Shown: piece by piece, positions 10,803 through 19,945 of the stretch
How the letters are laid out: the number at the start of each line of letters is the position of its first letter
Numbering within the stretch: position 1 is the stretch's first letter
DNA from: Achromobacter sp. MFA1 R4
Lineage (GTDB): Bacteria > Pseudomonadota > Gammaproteobacteria > Burkholderiales > Burkholderiaceae_B
NCBI RefSeq assembly: GCF_900156745.1
Contig: NZ_LT707065.1
Location: 1,054,001 to 1,118,000, forward strand
Length of the DNA stretch: 64,000 nt
Direction: 5' to 3'
Made by a program: the position numbers and the translations under genes
The notes under the pieces: generated by a model
Database searches by the model: none
The model's input: the letters and a program-made list of their open reading frames with translations, nothing else
What the model was told of the DNA's origin: nothing

Positions 10803-11918
10803 TCAGCGAGCGTCCTCGCGCCCTCGCCGGCGGTTGTCCGGCGCACGCCCTGGCCGCAACGCCCAGCGGTGCGCATTCGCCAGCAATTGCGCCCGCACGT
10901 CTGGCGGGTAGTCTTCCACGGTCGTAAAGGCCGGCACCGGCTTGCCGGCCTGGCCGGCCTCGCGGATGATGCGCGGCCAACGGGGACGCCAGCACAGCAG
11001 CAGCGACGCCCAATGCGACAGACCGAGGATGACGAAGGCCGGCGAAATCAGCAGGCAACCCAGCCACACGACAGGGCCGCTGTTGCGCAAGAATGGCCAC
11101 AGGGCGTCGAACTGCGCGGTAAATGCTGGCCAAGGCAGAGGCAGTTGCGAGCTGATGCGCGGCTTCTCGACCGCCTGGACACCGCCCTCGTCCATGTAGC
11201 GCCGGATGAATTCCCATTCGGATTGCAGGTCCGATAGACGACTGCTTTGCCTGCCAATGAAGACCAATGTGGGAAAGGGCAAGTCTGTGCTGTCACCGGG
11301 ATACCAGCCCATCACCAGGCTCAGTCCTGCCACTTCGTCGGTCTGAACGCCCTCCCAGGGCAAGACGAGGATGCCGCCGCAACTTGACGGCCGATGGAGA
11401 TAGACCTGGCGCGTGATTCGGTTGAAGCGGATGAGTTGATGGCGGGAGGTAAGCGCTTCAAGCCGAGTTATACGAAGAGCGTATTTGCAATAAAGCCAGA
11501 GCAGGACGACAGTCCCCGCCGTTGTTACCAAGGAGAACACAACGATGCCGATACCCCAAGCTTTATACCCGTCTGGCTCGGCCACCACAGACCACAAGAC
11601 AGGTGCGTCAAAATCAATCCACATCCCGACTAGAAAATACAAAAAAATCGATGAACAGAGCGTAATCAAGCCCCGCTTGTCCTCCATGCCGCCACATCGC
11701 ATTTCCAGATAAGTGTCGTTGCATGCATAGACAGGCCCCCTGGATCTGGCGTACTCAAACCGCTTTGCCGCTTGGCGTTCGCGATCTTCCACGATGCTAT
11801 CTTCATATGCGGGTTGGACGACCGGCATCGATGGACTGCTGTGTTCCTCCAGGTTTTTCCGAATCCAGTTATCTGATTTGAGGCAACTGAACCACATGAT
11901 CCATTCGGCAACGTACAT
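10803..11918 (-). CDS. DUF6708-type membrane protein, candidate T6SS immunity protein
   Basis: The 371-residue protein has about four hydrophobic segments: two in the first half (LITLCSSIFLYFLVGMWI and the IGIVVFSLVTTAGTVVLLWLY stretch) and two near the C-terminus. Between them lies a soluble region with HRPSSCGGILVLPWEGV. It resembles DUF6708 proteins found beside T6SS effectors. The start codon overlaps the effector stop codon by one base. Immunity to VasX-like pore formers is given by membrane proteins, so this is the best immunity candidate, but that is inference. The gene is more AT-rich than its surroundings, as expected for an exchanged toxin-immunity end. Confidence 0.7.
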   Translation of the reverse strand: MYVAEWIMWFSCLKSDNWIRKNLEEHSSPSMPVVQPAYEDSIVEDRERQAAKRFEYARSRGPVYACNDTYLEMRCGGMEDKRGLITLCSSIFLYFLVGMWIDFDAPVLWSVVAEPDGYKAWGIGIVVFSLVTTAGTVVLLWLYCKYALRITRLEALTSRHQLIRFNRITRQVYLHRPSSCGGILVLPWEGVQTDEVAGLSLVMGWYPGDSTDLPFPTLVFIGRQSSRLSDLQSEWEFIRRYMDEGGVQAVEKPRISSQLPLPWPAFTAQFDALWPFLRNSGPVVWLGCLLISPAFVILGLSHWASLLLCWRPRWPRIIREAGQAGKPVPAFTTVEDYPPDVRAQLLANAHRWALRPGRAPDNRRRGREDAR

Positions 11919-14578
11919 CAGACAATCTCCGAAAGCGCGCCATACAACGCAGCCAGCTCGTTCGCCACATCTTCGAACGCTTTTTCGTCCTTGAACTTCG
12001 AACCGCGATATAGCGTGCGCTTACACCATTTTTCAAGGGCATCATCATCAAAAATTGCAATTGCCACGCTAACGGCGAGGGTGACTAACGTCCCACGCAG
12101 CAATACCCGCCTCAAGAAAAGAACCACCGCCTGTCGGGCCAAAAGCGCGGACATTCGAGCGAAAATGCCATACAAAAGGGAGAATTTGGTGTTCGGGGCG
12201 CGTTCGGCCAATATCTTGAGCATGGGACTGGCTGCGGCAATCGCCAAACTTAGCTGACTGACCGCCATCGTCATGGCTACCATTGCGCGAAGCCGGTACG
12301 CGCGTGATAGCACGTACTGTCCTTGCGTCTCAGCCTTGTCACCATCGCTCCAGTCGTAAAAGGCGATCACGGTGCCTCCGATGGTGGACAGTGCCCCGCC
12401 CCACAACCTCAAGCGCCCCAAAAACACCGTCGCGCCCACCCCCGTCGTACTACTGGCGTTAAAGTGCCTCAGCACCAATTCCGTGCCGCATGCCAACATC
12501 TCGATCCCAGCCGCCCCCACAGCCAGGAAGGCAGCAGTCAGTTCAGCGAGTCCCCTGTCGTCCCTGGGCAGGCTGCGCATCCTCAAACTGAGCAGCCCCG
12601 CCTCCAGCAACAGCAGCCAACCGGTGGCGCGCACCTTGTAGAACTCGCTCGAACGCGCGTCCACCAGTTCTGTCGCAAAGGCGAGTTGGACGTTCCTATT
12701 GATCTGGCCACGCATGGTCGCCCGATCGGCGCTGCGGCCGACGGCCTGCAATTCCTCAAGGCGAAGGTTGACCGCGCCCTTGCCGATGCTGGCGGCAAGC
12801 CAGGCGCGGGTGGCGCCGTGGACGAACCACTCCTTGCCTTTCGCCGCGTGGCGCAGCGTCTGGCGGCCCAGGCTGCTGTACCAGGCCAGGATGCCGCCGG
12901 ACAATCCCGCTCGGCCGGCTCTCTCCAGCTCTTCAAATACGCCGTTGGCCTTGTCAAAAAGCTCCGCCAGCGTCTTTGCCTTTTCCAGGCCCGTCTTCGT
13001 GTACTGGTAGATGGCTTCGGCATCGACGGGAAGCGGTTGCGACCGGGCCGCTTCCAGCGTGCGCTGCATCTCGGCCAGGATGGTCTTCTGGTTCAACCCG
13101 AAACTGCGCAGGGCCAGGTTATTGCGGTCTTGCGGGCGGCCCTGCCACCACTGCTGGATGAGGTCGGCGCTGCTCTCGCACCCTTCCGCGCCAAACACGC
13201 ACAGCCCGGTCTGGCCCGCAAACTGCCAGCCGTTTGCCAGGTCTGCATCGTCATAGACCTCCAACCCGTCCAGCAATTGCGTGCTTTGCAGCCATGCCTC
13301 ATAGGGCCGCGCACGCCGTTCGGCTTCCGTCTGGGCGGCCTGGCACCGCGCTTCAAAATCCGCCAGCGCCGCCTTCATGGCGCCCACCTGCAGGGCGGCT
13401 TGCGGATCCGGTGGCGTGACGTATTTGCTTTCGAAACGATTGCGGTATTCGCCGCTGTCGAGCTTGGCCTGGACGCGCGCCCGTATCGTCGCTTCATAGG
13501 CGCGCACGTGCTGCGCGGCCGCCTCGTCCCAGCGCCTTTGCTCGTCATCATTGAGAATCCAGTTGCGCGCCTGGGCCATCTCGGGATTGAACACCTTGTC
13601 GCGCTCGATCTCGATGTAGTGCTGCGCCTCCAGGGCAGCAGACTTTTCTTCGAACTGGCGCCTGACGTCCTCGAACGCCTGCGCCACCAGGATCTTGCGC
13701 TCGTTGCTGATGCCCTTGTTCGCCGCCCCTTTGTTCAGGTGGTCCCGCAACTTCTCCACGGCCTCGTTGCGCCAGGCATTGAGCTGCTGGGTAATGCCGA
13801 TGGGATCGTGCAATACGATCGCGGCGCCGCGGGCGCGCGTCGTCGTTTCCTTCAGGTCCGACGCGATCAGTTGCGGCGCGTGGTGGTAATCCGGATCGGC
13901 GTAAAGCTGGTTGGCAAGCACCGGCGCCAGGTGCTTGTTGGCTGCGGCGATGTCCTCGGCGACGCTGCTGGCGGGCGTTGCGGTATCCAGCACATCCGCG
14001 GCGAACGAACAGCTCTTGGCGATCTCGCGGATGTCGAAGGTCTGGAGCTTGTTGCGCAGCGCGTCGGTGTCGCGCAGCTTGTCCAGCATGCGTGCGGTCA
14101 AGGGATCAGGCGTGAACAGCAGACGCGCCTCTTCGATGGCTTCGGGCGCCTTGAACAGGAGGGTCCAGGCGCCAAGCCCGAGCAGACGGCTCTGGTCCGG
14201 CGCATAGGGCAGAGTCGGCGCGTAGGGCCAGATCGGCGAGAACACCCCCGTCCCCGTGGCGCGCCATGCGCTCTCGCACGTCCACTTTCCAAAGCGCTTG
14301 ATGAACGCGTACAGATAGCCCTGACGCATGGCGCGCACCGCGTATCGCACACCCGCCGCTTCCAGCGGGGGCAGTCCCCGGCCAAGGTTGGCGGCAAGAT
14401 CCGGCGTCAGGGCGGCAAGGGCTTGCGGGTCATCGCTGGTCACCACGGCATAGCGCAGCGGCAGGAGGGCGACTTCGGATTTGCAATCGACGCAGGGGCT
14501 CGCGGGTTCGTCCCGGCGGGTGCTGCGCGCGATATCGAGCGCCTGTGATAGCAGTTGGTCGAGGGACATCGGCTTCAT
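11918..14578 (-). CDS. VasX-like T6SS effector (BTH_I2691 family)
   Basis: The 886-residue protein has an N-terminal region that starts PCVDCKSEVALLPLRYAVV, the CxxC...LP(I/L)RYA signature of VasX N-terminal regions and BTH_I2691-type effectors. The middle is soluble and helical. The last 250 residues hold several hydrophobic segments (around LLLLEAGLLSL, AAFLAVGAAGIEML, MVAMTMAVSQLSLAIAAA and LVTLAVSVAIAIF), as in pore-forming VasX. It is delivered with the VgrG encoded two genes upstream through the DUF4123 adaptor. The membrane-spanning end is AT-richer than the rest. Killing by membrane permeabilisation is inferred from the family. Confidence 0.8.
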   Translation of the reverse strand: MKPMSLDQLLSQALDIARSTRRDEPASPCVDCKSEVALLPLRYAVVTSDDPQALAALTPDLAANLGRGLPPLEAAGVRYAVRAMRQGYLYAFIKRFGKWTCESAWRATGTGVFSPIWPYAPTLPYAPDQSRLLGLGAWTLLFKAPEAIEEARLLFTPDPLTARMLDKLRDTDALRNKLQTFDIREIAKSCSFAADVLDTATPASSVAEDIAAANKHLAPVLANQLYADPDYHHAPQLIASDLKETTTRARGAAIVLHDPIGITQQLNAWRNEAVEKLRDHLNKGAANKGISNERKILVAQAFEDVRRQFEEKSAALEAQHYIEIERDKVFNPEMAQARNWILNDDEQRRWDEAAAQHVRAYEATIRARVQAKLDSGEYRNRFESKYVTPPDPQAALQVGAMKAALADFEARCQAAQTEAERRARPYEAWLQSTQLLDGLEVYDDADLANGWQFAGQTGLCVFGAEGCESSADLIQQWWQGRPQDRNNLALRSFGLNQKTILAEMQRTLEAARSQPLPVDAEAIYQYTKTGLEKAKTLAELFDKANGVFEELERAGRAGLSGGILAWYSSLGRQTLRHAAKGKEWFVHGATRAWLAASIGKGAVNLRLEELQAVGRSADRATMRGQINRNVQLAFATELVDARSSEFYKVRATGWLLLLEAGLLSLRMRSLPRDDRGLAELTAAFLAVGAAGIEMLACGTELVLRHFNASSTTGVGATVFLGRLRLWGGALSTIGGTVIAFYDWSDGDKAETQGQYVLSRAYRLRAMVAMTMAVSQLSLAIAAASPMLKILAERAPNTKFSLLYGIFARMSALLARQAVVLFLRRVLLRGTLVTLAVSVAIAIFDDDALEKWCKRTLYRGSKFKDEKAFEDVANELAALYGALSEIV

Positions 14579-15480
14579 GACCGCGCCCCCCGGTCTTGGA
14601 GTGTCGAAAGCCGGGCAAGCGATTCATGCAGCGGCTCGCCGCCGGCGACGGCACGATCCAGCGCCGCTTGCCAACGGGCGTCTGCCGTCTTCTGGCTCCA
14701 GGAAAGGGTCATGCCCACCAGCACATAAGTCGTCAGGTCTTCGTGCCGCGTGAGCCCGGCTTGGCGGGCATCGTTCAGTTGCGCCTCGACCTGCGCCAGC
14801 CGTATCCCGCCACAGTGGCTCTCGAACACGTGCGGCGCCTGCGCTTCAAGCGTGTGCAACAAGCGGTGAGGCAGCGGGTCCGATTCCAGCGCCCGCCACA
14901 AGGCATCGTTCAAGTGCAGCGCTTGCGGCGCAATCGCGCCGACGCCTCGTCCGCCACCGCGGATTCGACGCCATCGTGAGGTTTGCTGCGTCGCGTCCGC
15001 GAACCACCAGGACAGCACCGGCCCAAAGAACCAGGACACCCATGCGCGGTCGGCATGCAAATAAAGAACAGGCGTGACCAGCGGATCGTAGTAGCGCAAA
15101 AGATAGCGCTCTTGCGAGGCTCCCAAGGCGTAGGTCGCCTCGCTCAAGTGCAGCGCCAGTTGCTCCGCTGGCAAGACACTGGCTATCCATGCCTGCACGA
15201 ATGACTCACATCGCGTCCCCACTCTCGACAGGACCGCGTCGTATTGCCCCGGCCCGCTTCCCGCCGCGCTGACAAGCATCGCACCCAGCGGCTGCAGCGC
15301 AGCCAGTTCAGGATCGCGCAGCAACGGGTGCACGTTCGCGGCGAAATACGCGGCAATGGCTTGCCGCTGGTCTTCGGGCACGAGCGCCATGTCGATCAGC
15401 GCCGACAGATGGCGCGGTTGTGAACGGTCGCCCTCGTGGATCTCTTGGTTCAGGGCGCGGATCAGGTCATGGGGAATCAT
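14575..15480 (-). CDS. DUF4123 T6SS adaptor/chaperone
   Basis: The 301-residue protein carries the characteristic DUF4123 stretch LLRYYDPLVTPVLYLH. DUF4123 proteins (Tap/TEC) load a specific effector onto a specific VgrG, are encoded between the two, and are not secreted. This gene has exactly that position. It overlaps vgrG by four bases upstream and the effector by four bases downstream (ATGA at both), so the three products are made in sequence from one message. It is on the long side for the family because of a C-terminal extension. Confidence 0.85.
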   Translation of the reverse strand: MIPHDLIRALNQEIHEGDRSQPRHLSALIDMALVPEDQRQAIAAYFAANVHPLLRDPELAALQPLGAMLVSAAGSGPGQYDAVLSRVGTRCESFVQAWIASVLPAEQLALHLSEATYALGASQERYLLRYYDPLVTPVLYLHADRAWVSWFFGPVLSWWFADATQQTSRWRRIRGGGRGVGAIAPQALHLNDALWRALESDPLPHRLLHTLEAQAPHVFESHCGGIRLAQVEAQLNDARQAGLTRHEDLTTYVLVGMTLSWSQKTADARWQAALDRAVAGGEPLHESLARLSTLQDRGARS

Positions 15481-17585
15481 GCGTCCATCCTCATCAACGC
15501 CTTGCGTTCACGGGCCGCTTTCAACCAGCAACTGACGCAGATGGGTTCACCCTCGTCCGGCTCGCCAGTCAATGAGATAGCCGTTCCCGCTCCAGTGGCC
15601 TGCACGCTCATGGGACCCTTGAGATGTATTGCCACGCCATTGAGCGTGATGCCGGACCGGTTGATGCGCAACGAGCCGCCCGGCCCCTCCAGCACGACCT
15701 CGTCCTCCACCTGAATCCGGTACACCTTGGTTCGGTGCAGGATCTCCTGCGCGGCCTGCAGATGCGCATGTCCTTCGACGCGCTGCTCCAGGTGCCCGCC
15801 GACCTCCGTCCAGTGATTGGCCGTGGTCTTATCGCGGCGGTGGTTGCCCACTTCCTCGATGCGGTCCTTGACGATGGAGATCGTGTAATCGCGCCCAACG
15901 GCCAGAAAGCCGTCACGGCCGATGTCGTGACGCCGGTCCCGCGCGATGGCAACCTGCTCGTCGTTGCCCACGTTCTCGTTGCGGTCATGGCCGATGACGA
16001 TGGCCTCATCGTTCTCCACGCGCTCGCTGCGGTCGTGCCCGACGAACGTGCTCTCGTCGTGCTTGACGTGGATGTTCTGGTCCTTCTGGGCGTGGACGTA
16101 GATCTCCTCCCGTCCGGCCTCGTCCTCGAACCGCATCTCGTTGAAACCATCGCCCTTGTGCGTCTGGCTCTTGATGGTCATGCGGGTCTTGTGCGCGGGC
16201 AGTTCGTAGGGCGGAAGCTGATGGGCGTTGTAGTTCCGGCCGGTGATGACCGGCTGGTCCGGATCGCCATCAAAGTTGCTGACGATCACCTCCTGGCCGA
16301 TGCGAGGGATCGCCATGTGCCCCCAGAGCGCGCCCGCCACGTTCTGCGACACGCGTATCCAGCAGGAACTGTGCTCGTCGTGCTTGCCCTCCCGGTCCCA
16401 GCGGAACTGCACTTTCACACGGCCGTAGGGGTCGCAATAGATTTCCTCGCCGGGCGGCCCGACCACCGTGGCCTGCTGCGGGCCATCGATGCGCGGCTTG
16501 GGCAAGGGTTCGGCGCGCCATTCGACATCGTCGGGCACCAGCGTGGCCGTGCAGTGATAGTGCGACCCCTGCTCGGCGTCGGCGCTTTCCTCGCCCTGAC
16601 TGGTGTATTGCGTGCCGTGGTGCTCGATGCGCACCGGGCGCCAGCCGCGGTTCATTTCCGGGCGGGGATGGCCGATGAGATCGAAGGAGACGCCGGGTGT
16701 CAGCCGGGCATCGTCGCCTTCGACAACCGCGATGCGCGCGTCGCCGCGATGGCCCCGCAGGCGGTCCCGGGTGAAGGCCACGCCCGCCACGCTTTTGTAG
16801 CGGCCCGGGTAATCGTAGCGCTCGTATCCTCGCGCCTGGTGCGCCAGACCCTCGCCATCGCGCAACGTTTCGTGGTCGTACCGCGGATTCTTGAAGTCAT
16901 AGTCGCGCTGGGTCTGGCGCGCGGTGCGCACGCTTTCGGTGTACAGGAAGCTGCGCAACGCCGGGCCCGGCCTGTCGCCACCGGCCATGGGGTTGTACTC
17001 CACGGGTGGCCCCGGCTCCCTGCCGAATACCCACAGACGATCGCTGTGAACCAGATGGTGCCCCGCCGCGGTATGGCGAAAGCCATAGAAGAAGCCTTCC
17101 TCGCGCATGATGCGCTCGACGAAGTCGTAGTCGGTATCGCCAGCCTGCACGCAGTACTCGCGCGGCAGATGGAGATTCGTGGCCTGCTGCTCGTAGGATT
17201 GCGTGACGCCGTGCTGATCGAGGATCATCGTGGCGATCTCGGGCACATTCAGGGCCTGGAAAATCCGCCAGTCGGAAGACAGTCGCAGGCGAGCCAGGCG
17301 CGGTTCGACAGTGGCGTGATAGCGCGTGCGCCGAAAGCCGGTATTGCCCTGCTGGAGTGACGTCACCAGGCCATGCACATAGCGTACGGGCTGCTCGCCC
17401 TGCCAGATGGTCAGCAGCGCCGGTTGGTCCAGGACCTGGCTGAAATCGACGGCGGGGTCCGCGCAACTGAGGTCCACGGCTAGCGTAAAGACCTCGGACA
17501 ACGCTTCGCAAAGGCGGAATTCGATGACGTCGAACGCGACGACGCCAGCGGTGAAGGAAAAGCGCAGATCGGACTGGGCGGGCAC
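15477..17585 (-). CDS. vgrG: Type VI secretion spike protein VgrG
   Basis: Trimeric spike at the tip of the T6SS tube, 702 residues. The gp27-like base comes first (YCVQAGDTDYDFVERIMREEGFFYGF is a typical segment), then the gp5-like OB fold (CDPYGRVKVQFRWD, SCWIRVSQ, GWGAxxIPRIGQEV-like ALWGHMAIPRIGQEV). A long repetitive beta-helix of HDRNENVGNDE-type units follows. The tail ends GEPICVSCWLKAARERKAL, a Cys-containing stretch likely to contact the adaptor. I chose GTG at 17585 because GGAG lies six bases upstream; an in-frame TTG at 17600 has no ribosome site. No other T6SS structural gene is present, so this is an orphan vgrG island. Confidence 0.95.
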   Translation of the reverse strand: MPAQSDLRFSFTAGVVAFDVIEFRLCEALSEVFTLAVDLSCADPAVDFSQVLDQPALLTIWQGEQPVRYVHGLVTSLQQGNTGFRRTRYHATVEPRLARLRLSSDWRIFQALNVPEIATMILDQHGVTQSYEQQATNLHLPREYCVQAGDTDYDFVERIMREEGFFYGFRHTAAGHHLVHSDRLWVFGREPGPPVEYNPMAGGDRPGPALRSFLYTESVRTARQTQRDYDFKNPRYDHETLRDGEGLAHQARGYERYDYPGRYKSVAGVAFTRDRLRGHRGDARIAVVEGDDARLTPGVSFDLIGHPRPEMNRGWRPVRIEHHGTQYTSQGEESADAEQGSHYHCTATLVPDDVEWRAEPLPKPRIDGPQQATVVGPPGEEIYCDPYGRVKVQFRWDREGKHDEHSSCWIRVSQNVAGALWGHMAIPRIGQEVIVSNFDGDPDQPVITGRNYNAHQLPPYELPAHKTRMTIKSQTHKGDGFNEMRFEDEAGREEIYVHAQKDQNIHVKHDESTFVGHDRSERVENDEAIVIGHDRNENVGNDEQVAIARDRRHDIGRDGFLAVGRDYTISIVKDRIEEVGNHRRDKTTANHWTEVGGHLEQRVEGHAHLQAAQEILHRTKVYRIQVEDEVVLEGPGGSLRINRSGITLNGVAIHLKGPMSVQATGAGTAISLTGEPDEGEPICVSCWLKAARERKALMRMDA

Positions 17586-17750
17586 GCGGCGCTCCTGCAA
17601 CGGCGGCCCTGTGCGTCAGCGTCTGCGTCCGGGCCGCGTGGGGGATGAGCATCCACTGCGGCGCGCGGGCTTACGCGATGTTCGCCTCTGACAGCAATGG
17701 ACGTCCAAGAACTTGGGTCCAGATCGTGCATGCCAGATTGTGCTGCGTAT

Positions 17751-17766
17751 ATAAGAAGGTTCTTAT
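17751..17766. promoter_or_regulatory. AT-rich inverted repeat upstream of vgrG
   Basis: ATAAGAA-GG-TTCTTAT, arms of seven bases separated by two, lies about 165 bases before the vgrG start in an otherwise GC-rich region. It could be an operator or part of the vgrG promoter. No regulator can be named. Confidence 0.35.
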
Positions 17767-17830
17767 TTACGCTTGTGAAACAGATGGGCGGGAGCTGGAG
17801 ATTCTGATGTGCAAGCGGCGCGGATGAAAG

Positions 17831-17857
17831 AAAGGCTCCTGGATGCCAGGAGCCTTT
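17831..17857 (-). terminator. Rho-independent terminator of ychF
   Basis: A perfect 12-bp stem (AAAGGCTCCTGG / CCAGGAGCCTTT) with a three-base loop. On the minus strand it is followed by CTTTC, about 48 bases after the ychF stop codon. Confidence 0.8.
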
Positions 17858-17904
17858 GGGGATCTATCGATCGGGGGCGGGCGCATCGGCGCCCGGGGAA
17901 TGCG

Positions 17905-18996
17905 TCAGACGTTGAACAGGAAGTTCATCACATCCCCATCCTGCACGATGTATTCCTTCCCTTCCGCACGCATCTTCCCCGCTTCCTTCGCGCCCTGCTC
18001 GCCCTTGTACGTGATGAAGTCTTCGTAGGCGATGGTCTGCGCGCGGATGAAGCCGCGTTCGAAGTCGGTGTGGATGACGCCGGCGGCCTGGGGGGCGGTG
18101 GCGCCGATGGGCACGGTCCACGCGCGCACTTCCTTCACGCCCGCGGTGAAGTAGGTTTGCAGGCCCAGCAGCTTGAAGGCGGCGCGGATCAGGCGGTTCA
18201 GGCCCGGCTCTTCCATGCCCATGTCCTTCAGGAAGGCTTCGCGGTCGGCGTCGTCGAGGTCGACGATTTCGGATTCGATGGCGGCGCAGATGGCCACGAC
18301 CGGCGCGTTGCGGGCAGCGGCGAATTCGGTCAGGCGGTCGAGCAGCGGGTTGTTGGTGAAGCCGTCGTCGGCGACGTTGCCCACGTACATCGCGCGCTTG
18401 GCGGTGATGAAGCAGAGCTGGGCGATGTCGGCTTTTTCTTCGGTGCTCAGGTCCAGCGCGCGGATCGGCTTGGCTTCGTTGAGCTGGGCAATGCACTTTT
18501 CCAGCACGGCGACGATGCGCTGCGCTTCCTTGTCGCCGGAACGCGCGGTTTTCTGGTGGCGTTGCAGGGCCTTTTCGGCGGTCTGCAGGTCGGCCAGGGC
18601 GAGTTCGGTTTCGATGACTTCGATGTCGGCGATGGGATCGACCTTGCCGGCGACGTGGATCACGTTGGGATCTTCGAAGCAGCGCACGACGTTGACGATG
18701 GCGTCGGTTTCGCGGATGTGCGAGAGGAACTGGTTGCCCAGGCCTTCGCCCTTGCTTGCGCCGGCGACCAGGCCCGCGATGTCGACGAATTCGACGGTGG
18801 CCGACAGGATGCGTTCGGGCTTGACGATTTCAGCCAGCTTCTGCAGGCGCGGATCCGGCACTTCGACCACGCCGACGTTGGGTTCGATGGTGCAGAACGG
18901 GTAGTTCTCGGCGGCGATGCCGGCGCGGGTCAGAGCGTTGAAGAGTGTCGATTTGCCAACGTTGGGCAGGCCGACGATGCCGCATTGCAGAGCCAT
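17905..18996 (-). CDS. ychF: Redox-responsive ATPase YchF (OLA1 family)
   Basis: The 363-residue Obg-like P-loop protein hydrolyses ATP rather than GTP and is linked to ribosome function and oxidative stress. P-loop GLPNVGKST is at 9-17, [20 protein letters not shown] is the G3/switch region, and the C-terminal TGS domain has [18 protein letters not shown]. The length is normal. It sits at the end of the minus-strand housekeeping run, 178 bases after the CPBP gene, and ends at a clear terminator. Confidence 0.97.
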   Translation of the reverse strand: MALQCGIVGLPNVGKSTLFNALTRAGIAAENYPFCTIEPNVGVVEVPDPRLQKLAEIVKPERILSATVEFVDIAGLVAGASKGEGLGNQFLSHIRETDAIVNVVRCFEDPNVIHVAGKVDPIADIEVIETELALADLQTAEKALQRHQKTARSGDKEAQRIVAVLEKCIAQLNEAKPIRALDLSTEEKADIAQLCFITAKRAMYVGNVADDGFTNNPLLDRLTEFAAARNAPVVAICAAIESEIVDLDDADREAFLKDMGMEEPGLNRLIRAAFKLLGLQTYFTAGVKEVRAWTVPIGATAPQAAGVIHTDFERGFIRAQTIAYEDFITYKGEQGAKEAGKMRAEGKEYIVQDGDVMNFLFNV

Positions 18997-19174
18997 GGGA
19001 ATCCTGTGTAAGTACGGTATTGAGCGTTAACGGCGTAGTTTACCCCGGCAGGGGGTTGGGAGCGCCCCGGGGCGGGGCGTGATGCGGCCCCAAGAAATCG
19101 GCCCGCCACGCGCCGCGCCGGCAGCGGGCATCGCCACGTCGCGCCCCGCCTGTGAAGCTTGGCGGCAGCCGCCT

Positions 19175-19945
19175 CTACCCCGCCGCCGTCGGCGCGTAGC
19201 GCATGACCAGCCAGATCATCAGGATCGGTCCCGCGTTGAAAACGGAATGCAGCAGGATCGCGGCCCCGATGCCGCGGCGCACGCGGATCCAGCCCAGCAC
19301 CAGCCCGGTCAGCCATTGCGGCAGCACCAGAAGCGGCAGCAGCCAATACGGCGTCTTGTTGTAGACGAAGTTGGTGAGGTGGACGGCGGCAAAGGTCAGC
19401 GCGACCAGGTGAAACACCACGCCGAAGTGCTGCAGGTAGTACCTGCGCCAGTTCGTGTCCCAGCCCTTGAGCGGCTCGGGACGCTGGCGCAGCCCCCAGC
19501 ACGCAAGCAGGATGAACGCGGCCAGCAGCAGGCCTGTCCAGAGCCTGGGGCCCCACAGCACGACGGGCACCAGCGCGGGGATTAGCCACAGCGCCTGGCG
19601 CGGTCGGCGCAGGCCATAGCGAAAGAGCATTTCCTCGACCAGCGGCGCCCACAGCACGGCGGTGAGCCAGGGTATGTTGTGGGGATCGAGCCGATGCGTG
19701 ACGCCGCCCAGCCCGGCGGCGGCAACGGCGACCGGGCCCAGGGCGAAGAGGTTGATGGCCCACAACACGGCGGCCCAGGCCAGAAGACGTCCCGGTCCGA
19801 TGGCCGGCCACCAGTCGGCAACCAGCCCGCTGCCGCCGGCGCGGACCGGCAGGCGCGACACCGGATGCGGGTGACGGATGAAGCGCCAGAAGTCCGCGAT
19901 CTCGTTGCGAAAGCGCATCTTCCGGGTGGACGGGCCGGGTTTCAT
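19175..19945 (-). CDS. CPBP-family intramembrane metalloprotease
   Basis: The 256-residue membrane protein has the CAAX-protease/bacteriocin-processing signature: E104-E105-x3-R109 (EEMLFR), F185-x3-H189 (FAAVH) and H233-x3-N237 (HSVFN). Several hydrophobic helices span the protein. Family members cleave membrane or prenylated substrates, or act in bacteriocin self-immunity; no bacteriocin gene is nearby, so the substrate is unknown. Its ATG overlaps the pth stop codon by one base (TGATG), so it is made with Pth. Confidence 0.88.
   Translation of the reverse strand: MKPGPSTRKMRFRNEIADFWRFIRHPHPVSRLPVRAGGSGLVADWWPAIGPGRLLAWAAVLWAINLFALGPVAVAAAGLGGVTHRLDPHNIPWLTAVLWAPLVEEMLFRYGLRRPRQALWLIPALVPVVLWGPRLWTGLLLAAFILLACWGLRQRPEPLKGWDTNWRRYYLQHFGVVFHLVALTFAAVHLTNFVYNKTPYWLLPLLVLPQWLTGLVLGWIRVRRGIGAAILLHSVFNAGPILMIWLVMRYAPTAAG

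Larger units (their letters stand above)
17586..17904. other. 319-base region between ychF and vgrG
   Basis: Holds the ychF terminator (17831-17857), an AT-rich inverted repeat (17751-17766) and the leader of vgrG. No credible coding sequence was seen on either strand. An in-frame stop just upstream of the vgrG start excludes a longer vgrG. Confidence 0.6.

Noticed and set aside
15624-17360. 578-codon plus-strand frame opposite vgrG
   Set aside because: Repetitive VgrG coding sequence keeps this frame open; no independent support.
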